Positions 24,101 to 32,532 of a DNA stretch of 39,666 nucleotides are shown one piece after another (the first letter of the stretch is position 1; every line of letters begins with the position of its first letter). This stretch comes from Cacconaster sp045641345. GTDB lineage: Bacteria; Bacteroidota; Bacteroidia; Bacteroidales; UBA932. The DNA lies in NCBI GenBank assembly GCA_045641345.1, contig JAZUGR010000011.1, forward strand, positions 1-39,666. Direction: 5' to 3'. The notes under the pieces are model-generated. The model ran no database searches and was not told the origin of the DNA. It saw only the letters and a list, made by a program, of their open reading frames with translations. A program made the position numbers and the translations under genes.

Positions 24101-25491
24101 GCGACGGGATAACCCTCGACGGGATAAATCTCAGGGATACCGAGGGACATCGGGGCAAAGTTACCGGAGGAGTGGCCTTCAACGGCTTCAAGAACACGAC
24201 CCTCGACCTCAATTTCAAAGTCAACGAGATTCTGGCAATCAACACCACGTTCCAGAACGTTGACGACGGATTCTACGGCAGGGCCTACGGAACCGGCAAG
24301 GTGAGGATATACGGTCCCGTGAAGGGGCTGAAAATCGACATCGACGCCCTGGCCGAATCGGGCAGCATCCACATCCCGATAAGCGACTCCTACAAGCGAA
24401 AGAATTCCCTGCTTACGTTCGTCAACGCCAGGAAGACGGCCACGGACGCCTACGACTCCCTTATGAACGTCAAGAGGATGAACTCCGCCGCATCGGTAAA
24501 GCGGCTTGGGGTCGCAACCACCATAAACCTTGAAGTGACACCGGCAACCACGCTGTCGGTCGATCTCAACAGCACTTCATCCGACGTGATAAACGCCGGG
24601 GGCAGCGGCAAGGTCGAAATAGTCACCGGCAACAATTCATTCGACATAAAGGGCATCTACACCATAAGCGAGGGCAATTGCAAGATGTCTATTTTAGGCA
24701 TAAGCGCCAAGGATTTCGCCATCCTCAGCGGCGGCACCGTGAACTTCAACGGCGACATAATGAAATCCGAATTCGACGTAACGGCCCGCTATGCCACCAA
24801 AGCCTCGATCGAGCCCCTGATAGGCGACAACTCGTCAGTCTCGACCAGGCGCACCGTTTACAGCGAAATTCACGCGACCGGCAACCTCACCAACCCGGTG
24901 CTCAAATTCAAGGTGGAGGTGCCCGACCTCGACCCGGCCACTATGGGCAGGGTCGAAAGCGCGCTTAGCACCGACGAAAAGAACCTGAGGCAGAGTATGG
25001 CCCTGCTCGTATCCGGAAGTTTCGTTCCGGATGAGAACGGAGGAATTATCAACAACAGTACGATTCTCTACTCAAACGCATCCGAAATAATATCCAATCA
25101 GGTGAGCAACATATTCCATCAGCTCGACATACCAGTTGACCTTGGATTCAAGTACCAGCCGGGGACAAGTGGAGTCAACATATTCGACGTGGCCGTTTCC
25201 ACCCAGTTGTTCAACAACCGTGTAACCATAAACGGAAGCCTCGGCAACCAGCAGTATATGACAGGAGGCGCATCGACGGAGGTGGTGGGCAACATCGACG
25301 TCGAAATCAAGCTCAACAAGAGCGGAAGATGGCGTCTGAACCTGTTCTCGCACGCTGCCGACAAATACAGCAACTACCTCGACCAGACACAGCGCAACGG
25401 AGCCGGCATAGTATTCCAGGAAGAGTTCAATACCTGGAAGGAGCTTTGGCACAACCTGTTCAAACGGTCACCACGGAAAGAGAACCGATAA
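21118..25491 (+). CDS. tamB: TamB/DUF490 family inter-membrane translocation or lipid-transport protein, 1457 aa
   Basis: TamB-like proteins are anchored in the inner membrane by one N-terminal helix (here about residues 8-27) and bridge the periplasm with a long beta-taco groove. They act in outer-membrane protein assembly and phospholipid transport. The body is long stretches of alternating polar and hydrophobic strands with many ID and D-L repeats, as expected for the groove. The C-terminal DUF490 domain covers about the last 350 residues: SGKVEIVTGNNSFDIKGIYT, FDVTARYATKASIEPLIGD, LNNSTILYSNASEIIS-like text, and an end in FQEEFNTWKELWHNLFK. No TamA-type barrel gene is adjacent. It is the third gene of the envelope unit. 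The final 32 bases overlap mtaB on the other strand. Confidence 0.92.
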   Translation: MTVVRKIFFWLLLAMLSLSLAGMAALQAPSVQKAVTTRISSAISGHLNGSLSIGRIYLVPFSTLMCTNVEVLGPDADTIATAGKLLVNIRPASILGSRFSISRIALERSSLKIEHLSEETTNIARLLDGLFPESDGNGIDIPWDEIAVGRLRVKDLSIEVDGKKVLNHFGIGAEAITYSESGLNLLFSHIDPDGGMSVEVSGFEAQLRVSDTLASLTGLRYGDNYSDIDIPEISLRFDSYDDLADSPASTGISLIIGKSKLGLGTLGPLISSCAGKRDLIDISGTVTGTVGDASIDRLEVATPTGASRISLSAAIEGLPDVEHTGVDLSIKDSYTTLNDLQRILEHLSVDFNSPSGADGIGDMRIGIEAAAAGGPERVRALFQLSSDIGKVNVSAKGWKSGKKSYTAEGAAIVHNLDIGRVTGDGRFGNCSLLIAGTALAGEVNAYSIDDLRLQELVFNGYSYKELRGNGQYSDGHFKVNASCEDPNLRFNLSAETDIRDTTDRRAEFLLDLPVANLFALNLADGQASVSLRARADATSSKEDDILGRLDINNLKVSLGKERFDIGNIECKSIFSGGTYNAVVESDVFNANYNGSAPLAKTIHDIVSSLGARIAPESGHSADISVITGDIRPILSILCPRMYINPGTKLELKLKESSEIEIDLSSGLMAYNDLYIKDVSARIDNAPGHLSLNSSAGMVQSGTAKFLSAAITAEALEDRVDTHLSFDNTASSDGSDDVGKHKADLKLSFSFPDTTTAPERMIARIEPSSAEMNGRAIAISPSIISFRKGAVDIDSVMIADGDGHLLINGTISDSAGDTLRLDVKHFNLAHLCGILVSPDVALKGFLSGSASAWGLLGKDMAFFTALGGKDISVGGSAMGEMTAMCKWDATHERINVLVSNNNRGKVPFNLSGWYRPSDKSTEMNVALDSLSLNWVPAIAPAVFSDMDGTVSGFVHLGGTTDSLLIASHGTRLNNVYSVVDYTRVPYYLDGPFSINRDGITLDGINLRDTEGHRGKVTGGVAFNGFKNTTLDLNFKVNEILAINTTFQNVDDGFYGRAYGTGKVRIYGPVKGLKIDIDALAESGSIHIPISDSYKRKNSLLTFVNARKTATDAYDSLMNVKRMNSAASVKRLGVATTINLEVTPATTLSVDLNSTSSDVINAGGSGKVEIVTGNNSFDIKGIYTISEGNCKMSILGISAKDFAILSGGTVNFNGDIMKSEFDVTARYATKASIEPLIGDNSSVSTRRTVYSEIHATGNLTNPVLKFKVEVPDLDPATMGRVESALSTDEKNLRQSMALLVSGSFVPDENGGIINNSTILYSNASEIISNQVSNIFHQLDIPVDLGFKYQPGTSGVNIFDVAVSTQLFNNRVTINGSLGNQQYMTGGASTEVVGNIDVEIKLNKSGRWRLNLFSHAADKYSNYLDQTQRNGAGIVFQEEFNTWKELWHNLFKRSPRKENR

Positions 25492-26743
25492 GGGCCTCAT
25501 CATAGGGGCGCTCTATCCTGATGTAGTTTTCGGTATAGCCGAACATCATTCCGCATTTCTTCGTACTCTCGAACAGCACCGTGGCGCTGCGGCCCATGTT
25601 GGCCTCGCAGAACTCGGAGTGAAGACGGTCGCACAGTTTTTCCAGTCTTGCCACCCTCTCCGACTTGACGCTCTCCTGTACCTGATGCGGCAGAAGGGCG
25701 GCCTCCGTGTCGGCTCTTCTGGAATATGGGAATATATGGAGGTATGCCGGCCTGAGGTTTTCAAGGAACCGGTACGTGGTCTCGAAATCCTCGTCGGTCT
25801 CACCCGGGAATCCCACTATGACGTCTATCCCGAAGAATACCCTGGTGAAGCGTTCCCCGCTCCCTTCCATAACGTCGCGGATCATCGAAATCCTGTCGGT
25901 GAACATCGAGGTATTGTAGCGCCGGTGCATCGCCGCGAGGATTTTGTCGCATCCCGACTGGATTGGTATATGGAAGTGTGGCAGGAACTTGGTCCCGGAG
26001 GCTATCCACTCCACTATCTCCCTTGTGAGAAGATTGGGTTCGATGGATGAGATGCGGTAGCGTTCTATCCCTTCCACGGCATTGAGGGCCTTGAGCAAGT
26101 CGAGGAACGATTCTCCGGTGGTACGGCCGAAATCGCCGATATTCACCCCAGTAAGCACTATCTCCTTCACTCCGGAGGCGGCCGCCTCACGCGCCTGGGC
26201 CACCAGTGTGGTAACGGGCAGATTGCGGCTCCTCCCCCTCGCAAGAGGCACTGTGCAATACGAGCAGCGGTAGTCGCATCCGTCCTGCACCTTCAGGAAC
26301 GAACGGGTGCGGTCGCCCGAAGAGCAGGCGGGGAATATCTCCACGGCCTCGTCGATGCCGCTTTTCAGGCATATCTTGCCGGAATCCCGCCCATAATTCT
26401 CCACAATCTCCACCAGACGCCCCTTGTCACGGGCCCCGAGCACTATATCGACTCCATCGATGGCTATTATCTCATCGGGTTTCAACTGCGCATAGCAGCC
26501 TGTGACGGCAATCAGCGCAGATGGGGATATCCTGTGCAGTTTACGGATTATGTTGCGGCATTTCTTGTCGGCATGCTCCGTCACCGAACACGTATTGACC
26601 ACGAACACGTCGGCTCCCTCCGCCGCCCTGACCACCTTGTATCCGTCGGCTGCGAACCTCTCTGCGAAAGACGAACTCTCGGCGTAGTTCAGTTTGCAGC
26701 CGAGGGTGACCGTCGCTATTCTCTTTTGCTTGCGGAATATCAT
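25460..26743 (-). CDS. mtaB: tRNA (N6-threonylcarbamoyladenosine-37) methylthiotransferase MtaB
   Basis: Radical-SAM enzyme that turns t6A37 into ms2t6A37 in tRNAs reading ANN codons. The N-terminal UPF0004 domain carries three cluster cysteines: Cys16 (LGCKLNYAES), Cys52 (VNTCSVTEHA) and Cys83 (TGCYAQ). The radical-SAM motif CX3CX2C is Cys156, Cys160, Cys163 (GCDYRCSYCTVPLARGRSR). A TRAM-like tail closes the protein. TVTLGCKLNYAESSSF and the SVTEHADKK wording point to MtaB over MiaB or RimO. The ATG at 26743 overlaps the RsmI-like stop by ATGA and gives 427 residues, the usual length; the frame is open further upstream, but that would run into the previous gene. It is the last gene of the long minus-strand run. 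Confidence 0.94.
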   Translation of the reverse strand: MIFRKQKRIATVTLGCKLNYAESSSFAERFAADGYKVVRAAEGADVFVVNTCSVTEHADKKCRNIIRKLHRISPSALIAVTGCYAQLKPDEIIAIDGVDIVLGARDKGRLVEIVENYGRDSGKICLKSGIDEAVEIFPACSSGDRTRSFLKVQDGCDYRCSYCTVPLARGRSRNLPVTTLVAQAREAAASGVKEIVLTGVNIGDFGRTTGESFLDLLKALNAVEGIERYRISSIEPNLLTREIVEWIASGTKFLPHFHIPIQSGCDKILAAMHRRYNTSMFTDRISMIRDVMEGSGERFTRVFFGIDVIVGFPGETDEDFETTYRFLENLRPAYLHIFPYSRRADTEAALLPHQVQESVKSERVARLEKLCDRLHSEFCEANMGRSATVLFESTKKCGMMFGYTENYIRIERPYDEALIGSLSVVTV

Positions 26744-27450
26744 ATCTTCTGTCCCTGAATTATGAATACACACGGGCGCTTGCCTATCTGCGGATTGGCG
26801 GAGCGCCACTTCTCCACCGTAAAGGTGCGTATGAACTGCGTCGGGAGCGTTATGTCGGCCGCTATGCACACCCTCGTCGAAGGATGGCACACCGACAGGA
26901 TGTCCGAAAGCAGCGAATCGTTGCGATAAGGAGTCTCTATCATTATCTGGGCCTGGTTCCGCTGTATCGAGATACGCTCGATCTCCGCGAGCCTTGCCCT
27001 GCGCTCGGCGCTCTTGACAGGGATATATCCGCAGAATGCGAAATTCTGCCCGTTAAGCCCCGAGGACATCAGGGCCATCATCAGCGAAGAGGGGCCCACC
27101 TGCGGAATGACCTCCACCCCGCGCTCGTGCGCGAGAGCGACCAGCATCGCACCAGGGTCGGCCACCGCCGGAAGTCCGGCCTCCGATATGAGGGCGCAGG
27201 ATTTTCCGTCGAGGAGAGGTGCAAGGGCACGGATGTCCCCCTCGCTCGAATGCTCGTTGATTTCGTGCATCTCAATGGAATCGATATGCCCCTTCAGCCC
27301 CGCGGCGGAGAGGAACCTTCGGGCGGAGCGCATTTCCTCGACAAAGAATATGTCTATCGAAGGAAGTACGCCCAGCACCGCATCAGTCAGTACGGCCTGC
27401 GGAGGATAGTCTCCCAGAGGGGTCGGTATGAGATAAAGTCTGCTGTCCAT
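26740..27450 (-). CDS. RsmI-like SAM-dependent methyltransferase (tetrapyrrole methylase fold)
   Basis: Belongs to the tetrapyrrole-methylase superfamily, close to RsmI, the 16S rRNA cytidine-1402 2'-O-methyltransferase. Visible landmarks: RLYLIPTPLGDYPPQAVL (RsmI has a PIGNL-type start), VEEMRSARRFLS, CALISEAGLPAVADPGAMLV, IPQVGPSSLMMALMSSGL, FCGYIPVKSAERRARL and IMIETPYRN. At 236 residues it is shorter than typical RsmI (about 280) and ends just after the methylase core. Bacteroidota often have a second, shorter RsmI-like gene (my recollection), and this looks like that paralog, so the rRNA target is not assured. It overlaps the metallo-hydrolase upstream by one base and mtaB downstream by four, consistent with an RNA-modification role. 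Confidence 0.85.
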   Translation of the reverse strand: MDSRLYLIPTPLGDYPPQAVLTDAVLGVLPSIDIFFVEEMRSARRFLSAAGLKGHIDSIEMHEINEHSSEGDIRALAPLLDGKSCALISEAGLPAVADPGAMLVALAHERGVEVIPQVGPSSLMMALMSSGLNGQNFAFCGYIPVKSAERRARLAEIERISIQRNQAQIMIETPYRNDSLLSDILSVCHPSTRVCIAADITLPTQFIRTFTVEKWRSANPQIGKRPCVFIIQGQKI

Positions 27451-28235
27451 CAGAATTCGATTTCAAGTGAATCATATGCGGGAAAGATACCATCGGGCAA
27501 TTCGGCTTCAAGAGCTGCGTGCGAAGGCATCTGGTGCGAAAGATGTGTAAGAAAAGTGCGCTCGGCGCCGACCCTGCGGGCCACCTCGACTGCCTGCGGC
27601 AGAGAGAAATGCGAGATATGGGGCGTTTTCCGCACGGTGTTGAGCACAAGGACCTTCACTCCGTCAAGTTTGGAGAACTCACCGTCGGGGATGTAATTTG
27701 CATCCGTGATGTATGCAAGATTCCCGAAACGGAATCCGAGTACGGGGAGCCTGTAGTGCATGGCCCGGATTGGCACCACGCGCAATCCGTCGACCTCGAA
27801 AGGCCTTTCGTCTATCAGATGCACGTCGAACTGCGGCACGCCGGGATATCTGTTCTCGGCAAAGGCATACGCGAACTCCCTCCTGAGCGCTTCAAGCACC
27901 CTCTCCTCGCAGTATATCGGAAACGGCCTGCACTCCTTGTAGCCCGTTTTTTCGCTGTAATTGAAAGCCCGCACGTCGTCGAGCCCGGCAATGTGGTCCT
28001 TGTGCTGGTGGGTCAGCAATATGGCATCGAGACTGTCAACCCTACAGCGCAGCATCTGCTGCCTGAAGTCGGGGCCGGCATCAATCAGGATGCTCCTGCC
28101 GCCCGAACGGATCAGAGCGCTTGTCCTCAGACGCTTGTCCCTAGGGTCCGAAGATCTGCATACGTCGCATTTGCAGGAGATTACCGGAACGCCCTGCGAA
28201 GTGCCGGTACCAAGGAAAGTAATGCTGCCTGTCAT
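27450..28235 (-). CDS. PhnP-like metallo-beta-lactamase-fold hydrolase
   Basis: A cytoplasmic MBL-fold phosphodiesterase-type protein. The metal motif is THQHKDHIAGLDD (His76, His78, Asp80, His81), with later ligands in PIRAMHYRLP, ITDANYIP and LTHLSHQM. A cysteine cluster C-K-C-D-V-C (Cys21, Cys23, Cys26) followed by RSSDPRDKRLRTS is the extra zinc site typical of the PhnP group. PhnP itself cleaves cyclic ribose phosphate in phosphonate breakdown, but no phn genes are nearby, so the true substrate here is unknown. At 261 residues the length is normal. It overlaps the large surface protein upstream by four bases and the RsmI-like gene by one. Confidence 0.88.
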   Translation of the reverse strand: MTGSITFLGTGTSQGVPVISCKCDVCRSSDPRDKRLRTSALIRSGGRSILIDAGPDFRQQMLRCRVDSLDAILLTHQHKDHIAGLDDVRAFNYSEKTGYKECRPFPIYCEERVLEALRREFAYAFAENRYPGVPQFDVHLIDERPFEVDGLRVVPIRAMHYRLPVLGFRFGNLAYITDANYIPDGEFSKLDGVKVLVLNTVRKTPHISHFSLPQAVEVARRVGAERTFLTHLSHQMPSHAALEAELPDGIFPAYDSLEIEF

Positions 28236-31198
28236 ATGTTCATACCGAAAAGAAATGAAAAACTGTTGCGGTTGTAGCCGTTGCGTATATTGTCGGGGAC
28301 GTACGTTGGAAGGTCCAGTGTTCTGGCGAAACGCACTCCTGCCGTAAATTCAAACCTGAGCCTGAATACGTTGAACTGCATCAGGAGGTCCCCTCCGTAT
28401 GAAAAATACTCCGTCTTGCGTTTGGAATTGATGTCCAATGCGTAATCGGCAAACGGAATGAGCTGGAAACGCTTGATGTACAACACATACGGAATCGCTA
28501 TATCGCCCGATGGTATCGGCACCGCATAATCGGCCGAAAGGCGGAGATAGTCGGTAGTGGGCACTATTCCGGTGTTTTCATAGCCCCTCGGCAGAGACGC
28601 CATCGAGGCGTAATAGAACGACCTGTTCTCGATGCTGTGGTGCTGCATCATAAAGGATGCCTTCAGCCCCTGGGCCCTTGTGATGCCCGGAAAATACGCA
28701 TAACCCGAGACATAGGTAAGATTTGTGTAGTCGTTGCCGTCGCCGACGGGCACCCTGTCGTATGCCGACACGCTGAATCCCCACCTGGGATAGACACCCG
28801 AAGGGGTCACGGGCAGCATCCGGTAGAACCTTGCCCCGAAAGTGAGGGTCTGCATCAGGTATTCCCTCCCCTGATAGGCGAACTTGTCGTTGTTCATCCC
28901 CCACGAAAACGAAGGTATGATCATCATCTGCCATCCCCCGTTATACAGGTTGAGAGGATAGTCAACCGTAACCGAAGCCTTCCAGAAAGGCGTTTCGCTG
29001 TCGCACGAATACACCCCGTCCTGATAGCACCGCTGCTTGCGGTCGTCGTAATCGAACGATGCCGACAAGTCGCAGTTGAGCACCTTGCCGGTAATCATTG
29101 CATGGCCGGAATGGAATCCGTTGTGATATGAGTAGCCGAGCATCGACGTGAGTGTGCCGAGGGTATTCTGCGAATATACCGTAGCGCCCAACGACACCAG
29201 GTCGTAGTAGTGGTCGGCCGACATATTCATTATCCTGTCCACGTTGTAATACACCGGTGCCCAGGAGTGCACGTGGAACGCGTGGAGGAACTTGCTGTAA
29301 CGCTTCGAAGGGGTCAGGGCCGTATCGAGCAGAGCCTCGTTCCTTACAAGGTCCACCTTGGAGGATGCAGCCCTCTGCGCGAGCATCGTATCGAGGATAT
29401 ATGTTTGTGCACGCCTGTCCCACGGCATATCGGCGCAACTTGCCGAATCGGACGACATACTTGCGAGATGGTATCCGTTCCTGTCGTATTCGCTGAAATA
29501 AAGCCTCGAGCTGTCTGCTCCGGCAAACGGATAGTTGACTCCGTATTCGGAGTTGGTCTCCCGCCTCACCGCCCCGCCGCCATCGGTCGAGTATATGTTC
29601 ATCACTCCGTCGAAGTCGGATGCAAACAGTATGCGCCCTTCCACGGAGCGCAGGGAGCGTATCTCGCAGCTACGGGTGGGAATCACCTCCGCCCACTGCG
29701 GATCCCCTGCCAGGATACTACCGACCGGGGCCTTCCATATCCCGACCCCTTCGGGAAGGATCACCGTGGCGTAGAGTTCATCCCCGCAGAAAGCCGTCTC
29801 CTGCACCTGCCCCGAAGACGGAGCGGGGCACGACGCCATCAGGCGGCCGTCTTCGGAGGAGAGGAGCACCACCCTGGAGCGCGCCCCCACGGGATATTCG
29901 GCGGCGGCGATCAAACGGCCGTCGGGCGATGCCGCCGGATTGAAATATCTGGTTCCGCACGTCAGCGAGCCGCTGCGGCAGGATATGACATCGTAATATC
30001 TGATTTCAGAATATGAAAGCAGCGTGGAGGAGTTGCGCAGCACTGTCTCCGACCAATATACCCGTCCTCCCGCGCAGTCGCTCAGTTTCGAGGAGTGGCT
30101 GCCGAAAGCCCGCAGACGGTGCACCTTGCCGGAAGGGTCAACCCTTACCAGCTCCGAAGTATAGTCCATACCGCTGCGGACGGCAAGCAGGCTCCCGTAG
30201 AGCGGCGAAAGGGTATCCATAACAGCCACGGCCCCCTTGTAGTCGCAATAACGCCTTGCGGAGGGAGTTATCCTCGAAGTGGGGCTCAACTCCCCGCGCG
30301 CGGCCAGATCGGCCTTCCAGTATGAGGTATATATGCTCTGCACGCTGTCGAGGACCCTGTTCCTGGATGCGAACTGTCGGTCAGTCTCACGATAGAATAT
30401 GGACCTTACGTCCCATAGGCGGGCCTGCTCGTGAAACAGCTTTCCGCTGTAGAAATAGTCGCCGGTGCGCATCCTCTCAGCCGAAAGCATCATATAGCCC
30501 ACCGCATACTTGTCGTACGCCTTGCGGTAATATGAGCCCAGGCTGGACCTCTCGTAGTTGTAATACACCCCGTTGAGGTAATCGGCCCTTATCTGCATCA
30601 GGAACGAGGCATCCCGGCCGCGCCCTCCCTCGGAAAGTTCGGTCTCCGAAATCACGGCATCACCCTCAAGATAGGCGCTCGAAGCGAAGAGCCCCACCCC
30701 GAGCCCGACTATCTGCTCTCCGAATATCGGATATAGCCACTTGAAGAACCCTTGCGAGAACTGCTCCGTCTGGGCCACGTGGCGCAATTCGTGCGCGGCG
30801 AGCTGATATTCCCAGTCAATCTGGGTGTCGCTGTAGGGATTGGGGGAGGTGATCAGGTGCACCACCTTGGGGGCCCACGAAACGCTTCCGTTGCTCATCG
30901 TCTCGTAGGGGTGCAGCACCACCGGTATGCGCGTCGTATTGAAGGTCTGCGCCTCATTCACGGCAGGGCGCAGCATCTCCAGCGTCTGAAGATAATGCCT
31001 TGCCGTGGAGTCCATCCCGGCAGGATATATCAGGTTGAAGTTGTCGGTCTTTATTTCACGCCACTTTACCTGGAAAGGCTCCTCACCGAATGAATAGAAC
31101 TGCCCCGCCGACTTGAAGAAGACGGCTGGAAGCAGCAGCAGGACGGCCGCCGCAAGCAGTCTAAAGCCTCGATTTGAGCTTCTCACCGGCCTCCTCAT
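28232..31198 (-). CDS. Large surface protein: HExxH protease-like domain, TolB-type propeller and C-terminal outer-membrane barrel
   Basis: The start at 31198 gives a basic n-region and hydrophobic core (RLLAAAVLLLLPAVFF), a signal peptide. A TTG five codons upstream is an alternative. Residues about 35-230 resemble a peptidase-MA-like zinc protease: LAAHELRHVAQTEQF holds HExxH (His136, Glu137, His140; bases 30779-30793) and AYLEGDAVISETEL supplies a possible third ligand Glu178. The middle (about 270-640) has propeller-like repeats such as NPAASPDGRLIAAAEYPVG and ILFASDFDGVMNIYSTDGG. The last 300 or so residues are aromatic-rich alternating strands ending in SFSFLFGMNI, like an outer-membrane beta-barrel. 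The 5' end overlaps pgi by 38 bases. Similar Bacteroidota proteins are usually left as hypothetical or TolB-like. Protease activity is inference. Confidence 0.8.
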   Translation of the reverse strand: MRRPVRSSNRGFRLLAAAVLLLLPAVFFKSAGQFYSFGEEPFQVKWREIKTDNFNLIYPAGMDSTARHYLQTLEMLRPAVNEAQTFNTTRIPVVLHPYETMSNGSVSWAPKVVHLITSPNPYSDTQIDWEYQLAAHELRHVAQTEQFSQGFFKWLYPIFGEQIVGLGVGLFASSAYLEGDAVISETELSEGGRGRDASFLMQIRADYLNGVYYNYERSSLGSYYRKAYDKYAVGYMMLSAERMRTGDYFYSGKLFHEQARLWDVRSIFYRETDRQFASRNRVLDSVQSIYTSYWKADLAARGELSPTSRITPSARRYCDYKGAVAVMDTLSPLYGSLLAVRSGMDYTSELVRVDPSGKVHRLRAFGSHSSKLSDCAGGRVYWSETVLRNSSTLLSYSEIRYYDVISCRSGSLTCGTRYFNPAASPDGRLIAAAEYPVGARSRVVLLSSEDGRLMASCPAPSSGQVQETAFCGDELYATVILPEGVGIWKAPVGSILAGDPQWAEVIPTRSCEIRSLRSVEGRILFASDFDGVMNIYSTDGGGAVRRETNSEYGVNYPFAGADSSRLYFSEYDRNGYHLASMSSDSASCADMPWDRRAQTYILDTMLAQRAASSKVDLVRNEALLDTALTPSKRYSKFLHAFHVHSWAPVYYNVDRIMNMSADHYYDLVSLGATVYSQNTLGTLTSMLGYSYHNGFHSGHAMITGKVLNCDLSASFDYDDRKQRCYQDGVYSCDSETPFWKASVTVDYPLNLYNGGWQMMIIPSFSWGMNNDKFAYQGREYLMQTLTFGARFYRMLPVTPSGVYPRWGFSVSAYDRVPVGDGNDYTNLTYVSGYAYFPGITRAQGLKASFMMQHHSIENRSFYYASMASLPRGYENTGIVPTTDYLRLSADYAVPIPSGDIAIPYVLYIKRFQLIPFADYALDINSKRKTEYFSYGGDLLMQFNVFRLRFEFTAGVRFARTLDLPTYVPDNIRNGYNRNSFSFLFGMNI

Positions 31199-32492
31199 AC
31201 CCCGGCTTTCCAAGAAGAGCGAACATATTCTTTTTGTAAGCCTCCACTCCGGGTTGGTCGAACGGATTGATCCCGAGGACGTATGCGCTTATTCCGCAAG
31301 CCTTCTCGAAGAAATAGTAAAGCTGTCCGAGATTGTATTCGTCGATCTGTTCGATACTTATCTCAAGATTGGGCACACCGCCGTCGATATGGGCCAGTTT
31401 CGTGCCCAGCCGGGCCATTTCGTTGCAATGCTCCACATTGCATCCTTCGAGATAGTTCAACCCGTCCAGATCAAGGTCGTCGTGTTCGATGAGCACCTCG
31501 CGGCGGCTGTTCTCCACATTGACCACGGTCTCCATAAGGATTCTCTCGCCCTGCTGGATATACTGCCCCATCGAGTGCAGGTCGGTGGTGAACATAACCG
31601 AAGCGGGGAATATTCCGCGGCACTCCTTGCCCTCAGACTCCCCGTAAAGCTGCTTCCACCACTCCGCAACATACTGCAGCTTGGGGTTGAAGCCCACGAA
31701 GAGCTCCACCTTCTTGCCGCAGGCATAGAGTGCGTTGCGGGCAGCCGCATACAGTATGGCAGGGTTGGTGTCGCTCATCTCGTCGCATACCCTCTGCATG
31801 TTGCGCGCCCCGTCCAACAGCGCATTTATGTCGAATCCTGCCAGGGCGATGGGGAGAAGGCCCACCGGGGTGAGGACGGAATAGCGGCCTCCCACGTTGT
31901 CGGGGATCACGAAAGTCTTGTATCCCTCCCGGGTCGCAAGGGTTCTCAAGGCGCCCCTGGATGCATCCGTGATTGCCACGATACGCTCCGCAGCCTCCTC
32001 CTTGCCGTATTTGCGCTCCAGGAAGTTCTTCACTATGCGGAATGCCACAGCGGGCTCTGTCGTCGTACCCGACTTCGATATCACAACGGCGGCCACGTTC
32101 TTCACGGCCATAAGGTCCTTGAGCTCCGCCAGATACTCTTCCGAAAGATTGTTGCCGGCAAATACCACCGAAGGGCCGGCGCTTTCCATCTTGTCGGCAA
32201 AGGAATGGCTCAACGCCTCGATGGTGGCCTTAGCCCCGAGGTACGACCCTCCGATGCCTATGCACACCACCAGATCGACATCCTTTGCAATCCACCTGTC
32301 AACGACCTCCAGACATTCGTCCACAAGACTCTGCGGGGTTTCCCGGGGAAGCTCGTTCCAACCCGTGAACTCCGCCCCGGCGCCGCTGCCGCTGTCGAGT
32401 GTCTGCAACGCCTTGCGGGCGCTTTCGATGTACTGGCCGAGGACTTCCTCACCGAGGAAATTCCTGCATCCGTCAAGATTTATCCTAATCAT
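31161..32492 (-). CDS. pgi: Glucose-6-phosphate isomerase
   Basis: Interconverts glucose-6-phosphate and fructose-6-phosphate in the cytoplasm. Sugar-isomerase landmarks are complete: VVCIGIGGSYLGAKATIEAL, VISKSGTTTEPAVAFRIVKN (phosphate-binding SKSGTT), GGRYSVLTPVGLLP, FTTDLHSMGQYIQQGER, and the C-terminal GINPFDQPGVEAYKKNMF with the catalytic Lys. The length of 443 residues fits the shorter bacterial type found in Firmicutes and Bacteroidota. It begins 40 bases after the GGGtGRT gene with no visible promoter in the gap. Its 3' end overlaps the start of the surface-protein gene by 38 bases, so translation of that gene is probably coupled to pgi. Confidence 0.97.
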   Translation of the reverse strand: MIRINLDGCRNFLGEEVLGQYIESARKALQTLDSGSGAGAEFTGWNELPRETPQSLVDECLEVVDRWIAKDVDLVVCIGIGGSYLGAKATIEALSHSFADKMESAGPSVVFAGNNLSEEYLAELKDLMAVKNVAAVVISKSGTTTEPAVAFRIVKNFLERKYGKEEAAERIVAITDASRGALRTLATREGYKTFVIPDNVGGRYSVLTPVGLLPIALAGFDINALLDGARNMQRVCDEMSDTNPAILYAAARNALYACGKKVELFVGFNPKLQYVAEWWKQLYGESEGKECRGIFPASVMFTTDLHSMGQYIQQGERILMETVVNVENSRREVLIEHDDLDLDGLNYLEGCNVEHCNEMARLGTKLAHIDGGVPNLEISIEQIDEYNLGQLYYFFEKACGISAYVLGINPFDQPGVEAYKKNMFALLGKPGYEEAGEKLKSRL

Positions 32493-32532
32493 ATCATTCC
32501 GCCATTTTATTATGTAAACCAGCCTCCGCCAA

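Noticed and set aside
29210..30016. Open frame of 268 codons on the plus strand
   Set aside because: Antisense to the propeller part of the large surface protein, Arg-rich and without motifs.
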